64,000 nucleotides of DNA from Cryptomeria japonica. Lineage: Eukaryota > Streptophyta > Pinopsida > Cupressales > Cupressaceae. The position numbers and the translations under genes are program-made. The notes below the pieces were generated by a model. The model was given only the letters and a program-made list of their open reading frames with translations. It ran no database searches and was not told the DNA's origin. This document shows positions 46,101-53,349 of this stretch, in pieces (positions within the stretch are counted from its first letter, which is position 1; each line of letters opens with the position of its first letter). Location: assembly GCF_030272615.1 (NCBI RefSeq), contig NC_081406.1:109319283-109383282 (forward strand), written 5' to 3'.

Positions 46101-47662
46101 TCATTAACTGTGTTCTTGTTCTTGTTCCAAAACTTTGGTTTGTCTTTTCCCTTAAAGTCCTCTTTGTTTTCTTTGAATAGTTTGATAACTCCTTGTTCAA
46201 TTAAGACTCTTTCTGTTGCTAGGCCCTTTTCAATGACATCCTTGAATGTAGACAAACAAGCTTTTCTGAGATCATAACCAATAGCCTTGTTAACATTTTG
46301 TGTGAACATTTCCACCATTTGTTTTTGCGGGATTTCACAAGAGCATCTGCTAGCTAAGTTCCTCCATCTTTGCAAAAATGACGCAAAAGATTCTCCTTCT
46401 TTTTGTTTCGTATTGCACAAGGTAGTAACTGAGACATCTGTTTCAATGTTGTAAGAGAAATGTTGAATGAATGCCTCTGCCAAGTCACCCCATGACTTAA
46501 TACCAGGAGGTAATTGAGAAAACCATTCCATCGCTTGATCTCCTAAGCTCTGTGGGAACAACCTCATTAAGTATGTTTCTTCTGCCGCTACCTCAATGCA
46601 AGCTGTGAAGAATTGTCTTATGTGTGCCTTGGGATCTCCTCTCCCTCTATATTTGTCAAATTTCGGTGTTGCAAAGTGCGGAGGAAACGGAGGCATTGGA
46701 ATGCTCTTATCAAAGGGATAAGGGCATATATCTCTCATAGTATATGTGGGTTTTGATGTGCCCATGTCTTCCACTTTCTTTTGTAGATCTCTAATTTGTT
46801 GCTCCAAATTATTTTTGGGAGGAGATGGATTTCTTGTAGCATATCCCATGTTTGAAACACCCCTTTGAGGAGGAGCTTGTTGCATGTATGGATGATACTG
46901 ATCGTAGACATGTCCATATGGAGGTCTATATTGTTGCGACATGTATGGAGCACTTGGCATAATTTCTTGTTGAGGAACCCCATATCTGTTTTGTGTATAT
47001 AAACCATATTCAATGGGCCTTTCATTTTCCATTGTGTTGCCCCCAATTTTGGCATGAGGTCTTCTTGTGTCAAAATTTTGAGGAAGTCCTTGAGTATCCA
47101 TTTGTCTTGGTTGACCCATATCTTGAGCATGTGTTTGAACATAAGGCCTCCATGATGGTCTTTGAGTGTAAGTATCGTGCATTTGAGCTTGTGTATGTGG
47201 GATTGCTGGTTTCTGAAGCAAAACTGATGGTGACTCCGGCATCATATTATTTGGTCCTCCACTATTTGGTTGAGTTTGTTGTGAAGGTCTACTTTCCATA
47301 AGTTGAGATAAGTCAAAATCATGTGGTATCTTAGCTCCACTTTGTGCCATCATGTTTAGAAAGTATTGACGATCCCTCCTCATTATCTCTTCAACCAATC
47401 TATTGAATTGAGGATCCATTATAGATTCTTGTATGTCTGCTGATAGTATTGAAGAATTGTCCACATTATCATTGTGTGTAGCGTTGTGTATAGCGTTTGC
47501 GCTTTCCATATTTGAATTGTGTCTATAAACATTCATGTCTGGTAATGTAGTGTGCTCAGGATTGTAGAAGACATCATTGTCATACTCATAAGAACTCATG
47601 TTTACGGGTCCTTGAGCTTCTTTAGCTTTTCTCCTAGATTTTTGAAGACGGGTTTCAACCAT
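40184..47662 (-). CDS. Gypsy-1 gag-pol polyprotein, intact, 2492 aa
   Basis: One uninterrupted frame. The N-terminal 300 residues are Gln/Asn/Pro-rich. The retrotransposon gag domain is at about 330-430. A zinc knuckle with an altered pattern, CEFHKSKGHKTSNC, lies near 597-611. The protease motif VLIDGGAG is near 835. A G-patch (YGKGFKILQRFGYDGKSPLG) lies at about 1074-1105. Reverse transcriptase spans about 1480-1680, with YVDD at 1620. A gypsy RNase H follows, then a second, archaeal-like RNase H starting WQLYFDGSY near 1907. Integrase has the zinc region (HEGICGPH...CKQC, about 2137-2180), catalytic Asp in WGLDLIG and ITDNGRPF, and Glu in GQAEASN (about 2306), then a GPY-type end (NWLGPYII). 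The order PR-RT-RH-RH-INT defines Ty3/gypsy, Tat lineage. No stop or frameshift, so probably functional. Confidence 0.97.
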   Translation of the reverse strand: MVETRLQKSRRKAKEAQGPVNMSSYEYDNDVFYNPEHTTLPDMNVYRHNSNMESANAIHNATHNDNVDNSSILSADIQESIMDPQFNRLVEEIMRRDRQYFLNMMAQSGAKIPHDFDLSQLMESRPSQQTQPNSGGPNNMMPESPSVLLQKPAIPHTQAQMHDTYTQRPSWRPYVQTHAQDMGQPRQMDTQGLPQNFDTRRPHAKIGGNTMENERPIEYGLYTQNRYGVPQQEIMPSAPYMSQQYRPPYGHVYDQYHPYMQQAPPQRGVSNMGYATRNPSPPKNNLEQQIRDLQKKVEDMGTSKPTYTMRDICPYPFDKSIPMPPFPPHFATPKFDKYRGRGDPKAHIRQFFTACIEVAAEETYLMRLFPQSLGDQAMEWFSQLPPGIKSWGDLAEAFIQHFSYNIETDVSVTTLCNTKQKEGESFASFLQRWRNLASRCSCEIPQKQMVEMFTQNVNKAIGYDLRKACLSTFKDVIEKGLATERVLIEQGVIKLFKENKEDFKGKDKPKFWNKNKNTVNDGVVDANTVRPKFIFSGSNSTNNQVNNQTASKPRRKYTPLGEPLESVFKKLVANKVITVPDFPPYEPKVKPNWWNDDEYCEFHKSKGHKTSNCHRLKNIVQDLIDRGDIEIEGHSSNQEHEVFKEPFPKHDKGKGKVTDDQANYTRTSYNYDSTINHISMDNHISTITIKNKNPENPPQRPKIVLKGVGSSSEATSECHVTTRRGKITLPGTSSKNTNLPSTKPEYDLVEQLGKTPALISILELLRISPAHKAVLDKTLRDTAVPTDLNVDQFQAMVGYLSVPHSLTFTEADDASISQPHNAPLHIEAFIHKHRIKRVLIDGGAGLNICTLSTIRQLGYSDKAVNATNQITIKAYDDEERSSKGTVILPLRIGPVTKDVICQVLDLDLTYNILLGRPWIHEMRAVPSTYHQCIKFPHNGVEVTVNGDPNPFIYCNNLRSHTEIIIPSNREATPSSAYIDPESLKPSTSKQGELRAKFQDKGMGEYTLNQTMFLRQVMNSPKEYGRPHPNKQISIMLLKWDPTVFQKWGELEEESLYKMLYKDAGDDTHDQIIIPCENYGKGFKILQRFGYDGKSPLGLRKEGVMEPLQPELTTRREHSKGLGFLNPKIQHKKTKQIWRVKVAEVQQEDNYSTDSNKWEWGSDKSSSDYELNETFREPDEPTEEEEFYKKFRVGQEPTHKDPAQASFQGPRSGSHRMRTPVPEGATSDDNLDSLTIDTDEESAIDDLDDYLDIPEYNHIFTISLADSKNTKDLPLVHPQLIDWDQDGPPQIDTFQNDEAIVDYLGICDDLPLGDHKAGYAIELNNMAYFGEGVGPSSRKNVKIKTKQGSYGENHTVALSDSKKVKRKDVSEGENLSEAPEDGRLDILPTSYEEKSSMLVEETIKTNIGTAEVPHNIFLAQSLTEAEKARFISFFKARQVNFAWSYADMPGLDPDLVMHHLTVKPGAKPVKQKLRKMHPQVALLVKAELEKLLDVGFIRPIDYPEWISNLVPVSKPDRSIRICTDFRDINKACPKDDFPLPNIDLIVDLTAGHEMLSLMDGFSGYNQIRIAPEDQHKTSFTCPWGTFCWNVMPFGLKNAGATYQRAMTTIFHDLMHVKVEDYVDDLLVKSIDRNTHLDILSVAFDRLEKYKVRLNPKKCVFGVTSGKLLGFIVSKRGIEADPAKVKAILDMPPPKNISQLRSLQGRLQSIRRFIAQLADKCNPFQHLLHKNIKFKWDENCQQAFQALKDYLLNPPVLMPPIPNQPLLLYISATPTALGALLAQQIPDGKEKAVYYISRTLVGYELNYTPIERACLAVVFASQKLRHYMLTHKTKLIARIDPLKYLLNKATLTGRLAKWVMILSEFDMEYVDRKAIKGQAIADQLADAPMIDDVPLQSEFPDESILTISPAKPWQLYFDGSYTQHGAGAGILFITPQGDSIPKSYRLSFPCTNNIAEYEALTTGLRIAVQWKIQELRVFGDSQLVIRQATDDYQTKDEKLMPYKQLVDDLKQHFAKIEFEQIPREQNRAADAMATIASLIDLPQNETCYEFLVDNLLIPSYEITLTEMICVVGPESQLYGSIFTYLRDNILPPDLSNNQRRTFIRQSSRYVILADILYRRGLDGTLLRCLESDEAQIALREVHEGICGPHTSGPTLAKKLIRTGYYWPTMEKDAYQFVKRCKQCQIHGDLIHAPAQELQPLASPWPFCQWGLDLIGKIHPPSSNGHKFIITATEYFTKWIEAVPLTQVTGKQIATFILNYIICRYGIPTSIITDNGRPFKNQDVRELCERFHISHRFSTPYYPQGNGQAEASNKTILKILKKTVDDAGRNWHVQLNPALWAYRTSVRTPTGATPYSLVYGAEAILPIEVELPSLRVSLRNIINDEDYRVSRLQELELLEERRHTAFNHLKAYQQRMSRSYNHKVKPRTFEVGDLVLRENPKNQQDREKKGKFEPNWLGPYIITAAYGSGAYQLSTTEGESLEDPINSMHLRRFYT

Positions 47663-48132
47663 GAACTAGGTGTTAGACCAATATGTGAGAGACTTAGACG
47701 AAAATGACAAGGGTATGTAAAACCAAGAGTTGTATGGAGTGTAAATGAATCTGAAGTTTACTTGCAATGTCCAAAGTGTAAGACCAAGTATGTATGTTGT
47801 AGAGTAGGTGTGACTTCCAAAGAGAGGATAGTTTCTCTTGATGAGGTAAGCTGACCTTGACTCTAAGTAAGACCAAATGAGACCCAAAGGTAAGAAACCT
47901 TGATGAGGGATCACTTAGCAAAGTGTTGTAGTATGTAGTGTGTTGACAAAGTATAGTGAGGACAAGCAAGTGACTTTTTGACTCAAGTATGAGGTATGAA
48001 GCAATGATGGACTGTGTAAGACCTTAGAACAGGCTGAATGCTAGATGAACCTGAAGAGATAACCTAGGAAGCTCAAGTGTGCCGAAACTGATTTCTTTGT
48101 TTGCTTGACTGTTAGACTTTCTTCAAATCCTG

Positions 48133-48409
48133 ACACAGACGCCTCTGTATACTTCACAGACGCGGTTTTAAGACACAGACGCTATTCTGTTTGACACAAA
48201 CGTGATTCTGAGATTTCCTGTTGATGTTTGCTAAGACTGACAGATTTTTGCAATTGTGGACACAGACGCGCCTGTATACTTCACAGACGCTATTTCCAGA
48301 CATAGACGTGTCTCTGTTCGATACAGACGCTGATAAAAACACAGACGCTATTCTGTACTTCACAGACGCGTTTATCAGACACAGACGCGGTTTTAACAGA
48401 CACAGACGC
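48133..48409 (-). repeat. Decamer array B (about 12 copies)
   Basis: On the plus strand the unit reads ACACAGACGC, at about 48133, 48154, 48173, 48194, 48260, 48281, 48300, 48321, 48339, 48360, 48379 and 48400. Spacing is 18-21 bp except for one 66-bp gap. On the minus, gag-sense strand it is GCGTCTGTGT, as in array A. Confidence 0.9.
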
Positions 48410-48689
48410 GTTTCTGTAACCTTAGTGCAATCTTTCCTATCTGTGAATTTGTTTTGCTGTGACCAAATCTGATTTTTCGACTGTTTTTCGTGACAAGAGG
48501 ACACAGTGTTGATGACCCAATGTTTGCAGACTGTTTAGACTCCAAAAAGTGTGTTGTTTGATGTAAAAAGTTTTTGCATACACTTGAAGACACAAAAGAC
48601 ACAATGTTTTGCTGTTTTGTCTTGATTGTTTGAGTGTTTATCATAAGTCAAGCACAATTCTTATGGCTGGCCAGGACAATAATTGTTGA

Positions 48690-49025
48690 TCCCACATGGG
48701 GTTTTACCCCCGAGGCTACGCTATTCAGAGCGGATACTTAGATGCTTGACCTCACTGGCTCCACCCTCGGCACTCACTTCTCGGGTCAGCCAAGCATCAG
48801 TCCCCATGAAAACTCCCCATGGCGAACTTTGTATCTCTACTAAGAACCGTATGTGTGTGGGCCGCTACCAGAGGTCCGACCTCCTGCCTCAACAACTAGA
48901 AGGATTTGGGCATCTAAAACAATGAGGTGCTAGTAAGGGCATCCGCTCGTGTGGCCATACATGCGGCACTTTCAGCTCTGTAAATACAGAAGGCTCCCAG
49001 CCGGTAGGGGTTACGCCCTACAAAT
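48690..49025 (-). other. Structured leader block
   Basis: Short perfect hairpins include GGGGTTTTACCCC near 48698, CTGTAAATACAG at 48978-48989 and GTAGGGG-TTACG-CCCTAC at about 49004-49021. GC content is higher than in the flanks. Its place between primer site and gag fits a packaging or translation signal, by inference only. Confidence 0.4.
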
Positions 49026-49633
49026 GATCAAATAAATTTGATCAAACGGGTTTATGGGGAGACATAGTGTCGGTATGAACTAATCAGCACACGTTATTCA
49101 TAGTTTTCACCATGAATACATTTGATTATAGTGGCTTGGAAGAAGATGGCTTTTCTTTTGTTACCACTTGGGTCGTTCTCTTCTCACTAGTAGTCCTAAT
49201 GACCACACGGGAAGACAGGCCCTCTAAAGAATAAACACAAAGAGCCTATTGCTCAAGACACAAAAGACAATGGTTCAATTTTAGTGCACCAATTGAAGTG
49301 TTTGCTAAGCTATGAAGACAAGGCACACAAATAAAATTACAAAACCCTAGCTAAGGCCCTGCAACAAAATTGTTAGTAGTTTGGGTTGTTTCAAATGATA
49401 ACCCCTTCCTGCAAGCACACGAGTTAGGTAAATTTTAAGAAAACCCAAAAAGACTTTGTGAAAAGGGGCCTTCAACAAAAACGTATTTGCCTCCAAAGCA
49501 AGCTGCACAAACCAGGTTAGCTAGATCTGCAAAGGTTAGCCAAAAATAAACCAGATCTGAAACCCTAAGTACAAAATCCGAAAACCCGAATCGAAAAACT
49601 TGAAAAAAAAAAAAAATTTTTGCAAAACAGAAT

Positions 49634-49890
49634 GCACAGACGCTGTTATACCAGACACAGACGCGTCTATCCGACACAGACGCGGCTCTGTGATTCGCAG
49701 ACGTGATTTCAGAACACAGACGCCTTTTTATTCTTCAGACGCGATCAGAGGGTTCACAGACGCGATTCGGGATCACAGACGCGACTTTCGGAAACCTGCA
49801 AAAATAGAAAATGACAGAAACACAGACGCGATAAAAGATGTCACAGACGCCTCTGAAATACAAAAACGCGATCCGAACACTCGCAGACGC
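49634..49890 (-). repeat. Decamer array C (about 12 copies)
   Basis: Units related to ACACAGACGC on the plus strand start at about 49634, 49655, 49674, 49695, 49714, 49734, 49755, 49774, 49820, 49841, 49861 and 49881. Spacing is about 20 bp except for one 46-bp gap. Sense on the minus strand is GCGTCTGTGT. Confidence 0.88.
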
Positions 49891-49905
49891 GAAAAAAAAC
49901 CTAAA

Positions 49906-50025
49906 ATGTCGTCGAAATCGTCCGATCTGCAACTTCAAAAATGCAAAATCTGCAACAAAATGTTAAATGCAAAGGGACAAGAGTCCCACCGGGCGTGCCA
50001 AAATGTATATGGTGAAAATGGATAG
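49906..50025 (+). other. Micro-ORF with CxxC...HxxC pattern across the primer site
   Basis: A 39-codon plus-strand frame starts MSSKSSDLQ, contains CKIC, eleven residues and then HRAC, and ends 22 nt inside the 5' LTR. It is antisense to the element. A 28-codon frame with the same Cys/His layout occurs at 51197-51283. Coding is unproven. Confidence 0.2.
49983..50000 (-). other. Gypsy-1 primer binding site
   Basis: The minus strand reads TGGCACGCCCGGTGGGAC three bases inside the 5' LTR. The TGGC start and position fit a tRNA 3'-end complement. I cannot name the tRNA with confidence. Confidence 0.75.
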
Positions 50026-50781
50026 CAATAAACAACAATATTGAAAGACTAAAATGGATTCAACCACCAAACCCTAGCCTAACAATGAACAAAGATCCAC
50101 CATAACATATGAAGATAACCTAAGACAATGCAAAATAACTCAAAAAATCACAAAGATTATACCATCACATGTCCACTAGGGTTTTTGATCTCCATTCTTC
50201 CTATCTCCATTGATCTTGTTTGATATGCTTGCTCTCAGATTTTTGTATGCACAAGAGCTCAACAAAGAACGGAATGTGGTTGCAAGTAGGATCGTAGTGT
50301 AGCCAAGTCCTCCAAAATTAGTCATTAGGGTTTTGGTAATGAAGAAAGCATCTCCTTAAATAGAAGACACAATAGAAAATGGAGGGTTAAGATTGAGAGG
50401 TGTAAAAAGAGAGGTCGGCTAGGATTAGAGGGTAGGTATAAGAAATACCAAAATAATGAAAGGGGTAGGTAGTGTAGGAAATAAGAGATGAATGACATGT
50501 GTCATGTGTAGAAAAGGTTAATGAATTAATTAAATAAATAAAGATTTATTTAATTAATAGAAGAAGTAGGGCAATTAAATAAATAAAATATTTATTTAAT
50601 TTAGGAAAGGGATAATTTAAATAAATAACTGTATTTATTTAAATGAGAAATAAGGCTAGAAGAGGATAAATGAATTAATTAAATAAATAAAGATTTATTT
50701 AATTAATAGAAGAATTAAGCTAAAGTAATTAAATAAATAAAATATTTATTTAATTAGACATGACAATTTTAGGTGTCTACA
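50004..50781 (-). repeat. Gypsy-1 5' LTR
   Basis: 778 bp, the same as 34495-35272. It drives the gag-pol transcript leftwards. A TATA-like TATTTAAG lies at about 50356-50363 on the minus strand. Confidence 0.97.
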
Positions 50782-50786
50782 CTACC

Positions 50787-52506
50787 CTGGACACTTTATT
50801 TACCAATGAACAACCATTTAAATATTCTGAAATTCTCTCAGTGAACCAAGTCACCAATAAAATCAATCCGTGAGCATGAGCCAGGTCGGGCCCCAAAGTG
50901 GGTCCGACTAATTTTTTTTTGTTTTCGTGAAACTGACCTCTAAAATGCCTCAGGAACCTTAAATATACCTCTGGAATTGATCAGCATCATTTTCGGATCA
51001 TCAAACTGAGTTTGGCAACTTTCAGGTGCCTGTGCCACATTTTCGCATTTAATTGCTAAGACGTAATTTTCAAACCGGTCAAAACACCTTTTTGGACCAC
51101 GCCATTTGATAGGCGTGTACTCTGATATACAAGCACGAACTCTGCCAAGCGGTTTCTCAAGACGAATCCCGAGTGAAGAGATATTAATTGTCAAAAATGA
51201 CCAACTGGCTTTGTCAGCATTGCGGACCTGATGAAGTCAATGCTCAGGCAACACATGATGCCTGTCTTAAAAATACCAAATGACCTCCGTAGACCCTCAA
51301 ATATGAGGCATAGGTACCTTGAAGTAAATATCAAAACTTAAAATACTCAGTTCGACCAAAAGGCTGACTAGGTGCAAATGGTGCACTCATGAAAATAGCA
51401 ACTTTAACTGATATAGCAATGAAAGTACGGATCACTGAAATAGATGGCCTAAGAAACCCTTTTGAAAACCGATCAAATGGATTGGCAAGAACTTGAAACT
51501 GGAAACATAATTTGTCATTTATACCAACAATAGCCTAGAACAAACATTCTGGCATGACATTCACCGAGGCAAATTTTACACTTATGCAAAACAGGGCTCC
51601 GACTAGCTGTCGAAACAGGGACTTGTCAAACCATACAAACTGCAAACAAATTGAGCTTTGAAAACTGAGCAAATGGATTCATAAGGACTTGAAATTTTGC
51701 AAGATAATTCACATTTATGCATAGAATTGAATCCATTTTCAAATTCTTCATGACTATTAACAGGGTAAAAGATATAGGAGCTCAAAGTAGGCTACTCAAT
51801 AAAATTTGCTTTTACACCTAACATGCACTTTCAGCTCACCCCTTGAAATGGGCACCTAATAAACTGATCCAAACTGAAATGTGAAAGTTGCAAAACACTA
51901 CATAGGTCAAATGAAAGGTGTAAAACAAGTTTCCAAAACCTTACCCTTTGAAAATCAACTGGCTCCATTTTACCCTCTCTCTAACTAGGCCATTCAAACT
52001 GACTCATTCAGAAATGCAGAGCAAAATTTTGAAATGGGCCTCTAAACTTGACTCAATTTTAATGAGTCCCAAGAATATCCACACCATAGGAGGTTAGGAT
52101 AAGGAGGTTAGGATGTGCAAGATAGGATAGGGTTAGTTAGACCCTAGGATTAGATAGAATGAGTTAGGTTAGGGGATGGTTAGGTTAGGTGGTTAAAAGT
52201 TAGGAGCCATGTGCTCATTTGAATTTAGAAATTCAAATAATTTGGAAAATGATAATTAATCTCAACAAAATTGAGTTTGTTAATTTTAATTAGGGATTAG
52301 AAGATTTGATTTAGATGGGGGGAGGATTAATTAATCAAAAGGGATATGAAATGAACTATATAAATAAATCATGTAGATATATTTACTAGTAGATGAATAG
52401 AAAAATTAATCAAATTGCTTGTGAATTCAATTAATTGGGAAGGGGGATTAATCAAATAACTGTGTATTTAATTAACTATCTCCAGACCATTTTTTAGGTG
52501 TATACA
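50787..52506 (-). repeat. Gypsy-2 3' LTR and unresolved left flank
   Basis: The right end is certain: TTTTTTAGGTGTATACA stops at 52506 before a PPT identical to that of Gypsy-1, and TTTTAGGTGTCTACA is the matching Gypsy-1 LTR end. The left end of the LTR is not certain; 51281 (TGACCTCC) is one candidate. The U3 part has many GGTTAGG-like repeats (52089-52200). 50787 was joined to 34489 before Gypsy-1 inserted. Confidence 0.55.
51197..51283 (+). other. Second micro-ORF with CxxC...HxxC pattern
   Basis: 28 codons, MTNWLCQHCGP... then HDAC, ending at the candidate LTR edge near 51281. The layout mirrors the micro-ORF at 49906-50025. It may mark an old primer-site/LTR junction. Coding is unproven. 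Confidence 0.2.
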
Positions 52507-52520
52507 TTTTGCCCCTCTTT
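52507..52520 (-). promoter_or_regulatory. Gypsy-2 polypurine tract
   Basis: Same 14 bases as the Gypsy-1 tract, next to the LTR end TGTATACA. Confidence 0.75.
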
Positions 52521-53349
52521 GAAGAGATGTGTGACGACCCATTGGTTCAAAGAAAACTCGATTGATGATGTTGCTGATATTGATTTCGATAGGATGCAGA
52601 TTTGATCTTGATTTTGATGCGGATTCGGTTTTGATATGATACTGATTCGATTTTGAGATGATAAATCTTGATATGATGCCCTAAACGCTGACTGATAGAT
52701 ATCGATGCGAGGATGCCCCCTTGGGAGATGAATCGGATAATTTTTTTAATGTTTTTGAATTTTTCGCGATTTTTTGATTTTTTTTTGAAATTATTTTTTA
52801 TTTTTTTATTTTTGTGATTTGCACGATTTTTAGACAATATTTTTGCAATTTTTGGCTTGATTTCGATTTTTGACAAAATGATTTGATTTTTTTTTTCTTT
52901 TTTCGATTTCAAATTTTTTTTTAGTTTTTGATTGCAATTGAATGGTGGATGAATTTGGATGATCTGATGTAATATTGGATGATTGATTTTGATAAAAATA
53001 TTTCTGCCCCTCCGACCCCCAAGTGTCAGAATTTTTGATAAAGGTGCTAGAATGTTGCCAATTTGATTTAATTTTTTTACTTTGATAGGGTAAGATAGAT
53101 TGAATTAGCTATCTAATTGATAAAATTAGATACTCCTAATTGATGAAAATTTATGATTAGTTCTCATTATCTCGATGTACTCATGAGATGAGATAGGATT
53201 GATAATGACCTCATGATAGATGAGCATCATTGATAGGGGCTCAACACGATTTGATAAAAATCTCAAGTGAGAAAGATAAACTGATAGATAGATTGATTTG
53301 ATAGATAGATAAATCAAAATACTGATATGATGAGATGATTTGATTGCAG
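52521..53349. other. Gypsy-2 region upstream of the PMD pseudogene
   Basis: It contains imperfect GATTTTGAT/GATTCGGTTTTGAT repeats (52560-52680) and a long T-rich tract (52740-52930). No GCGTCTGTGT decamers or TTGTGATGAACAG hairpins are seen. No first exon could be identified. Confidence 0.5.

Larger units (their letters stand above)
47663..50003 (-). other. Gypsy-1 5' leader
   Basis: 2.3 kb from primer site to the gag start. It contains decamer arrays C and B and, between them, a GC-richer block with several clear hairpins (48690-49025). No coding frame of note on the minus strand. CTAACACCTAG just before the gag ATG could be a splice acceptor, but this is weak. Confidence 0.7.
34490..50786 (-). 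mobile_element. Gypsy-1: young, intact Ty3/gypsy (Tat-type) element with antisense PMD gene
   Basis: The element is 34495-50781 (16.3 kb), flanked by the duplication CTACC at 34490-34494 and 50782-50786. LTRs are 778 bp each and I found no difference between them by eye, implying a very recent insertion. On the minus strand the order is 5' LTR, primer site, long leader with repeats, intact gag-pol, spacer, antisense PMD gene, polypurine tract and 3' LTR. Two RNase H domains in pol and an extra antisense gene before the 3' LTR are known traits of the Tat lineage. Both large genes are open, so this copy may be competent. Confidence 0.96.

Noticed and set aside
49600-50025. 141-codon plus-strand frame across array C
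   Set aside because: Its Arg/Asp/Thr-rich residues come from translating the decamer array. The 19/21-bp spacing does not keep phase, so the array is not coding. Only the last 39 codons are kept as a doubtful micro-ORF.
52089-52200. Interstitial telomere repeat
   Set aside because: The units are irregular GGTTAGG, not TTTAGGG arrays, and sit inside an LTR U3.
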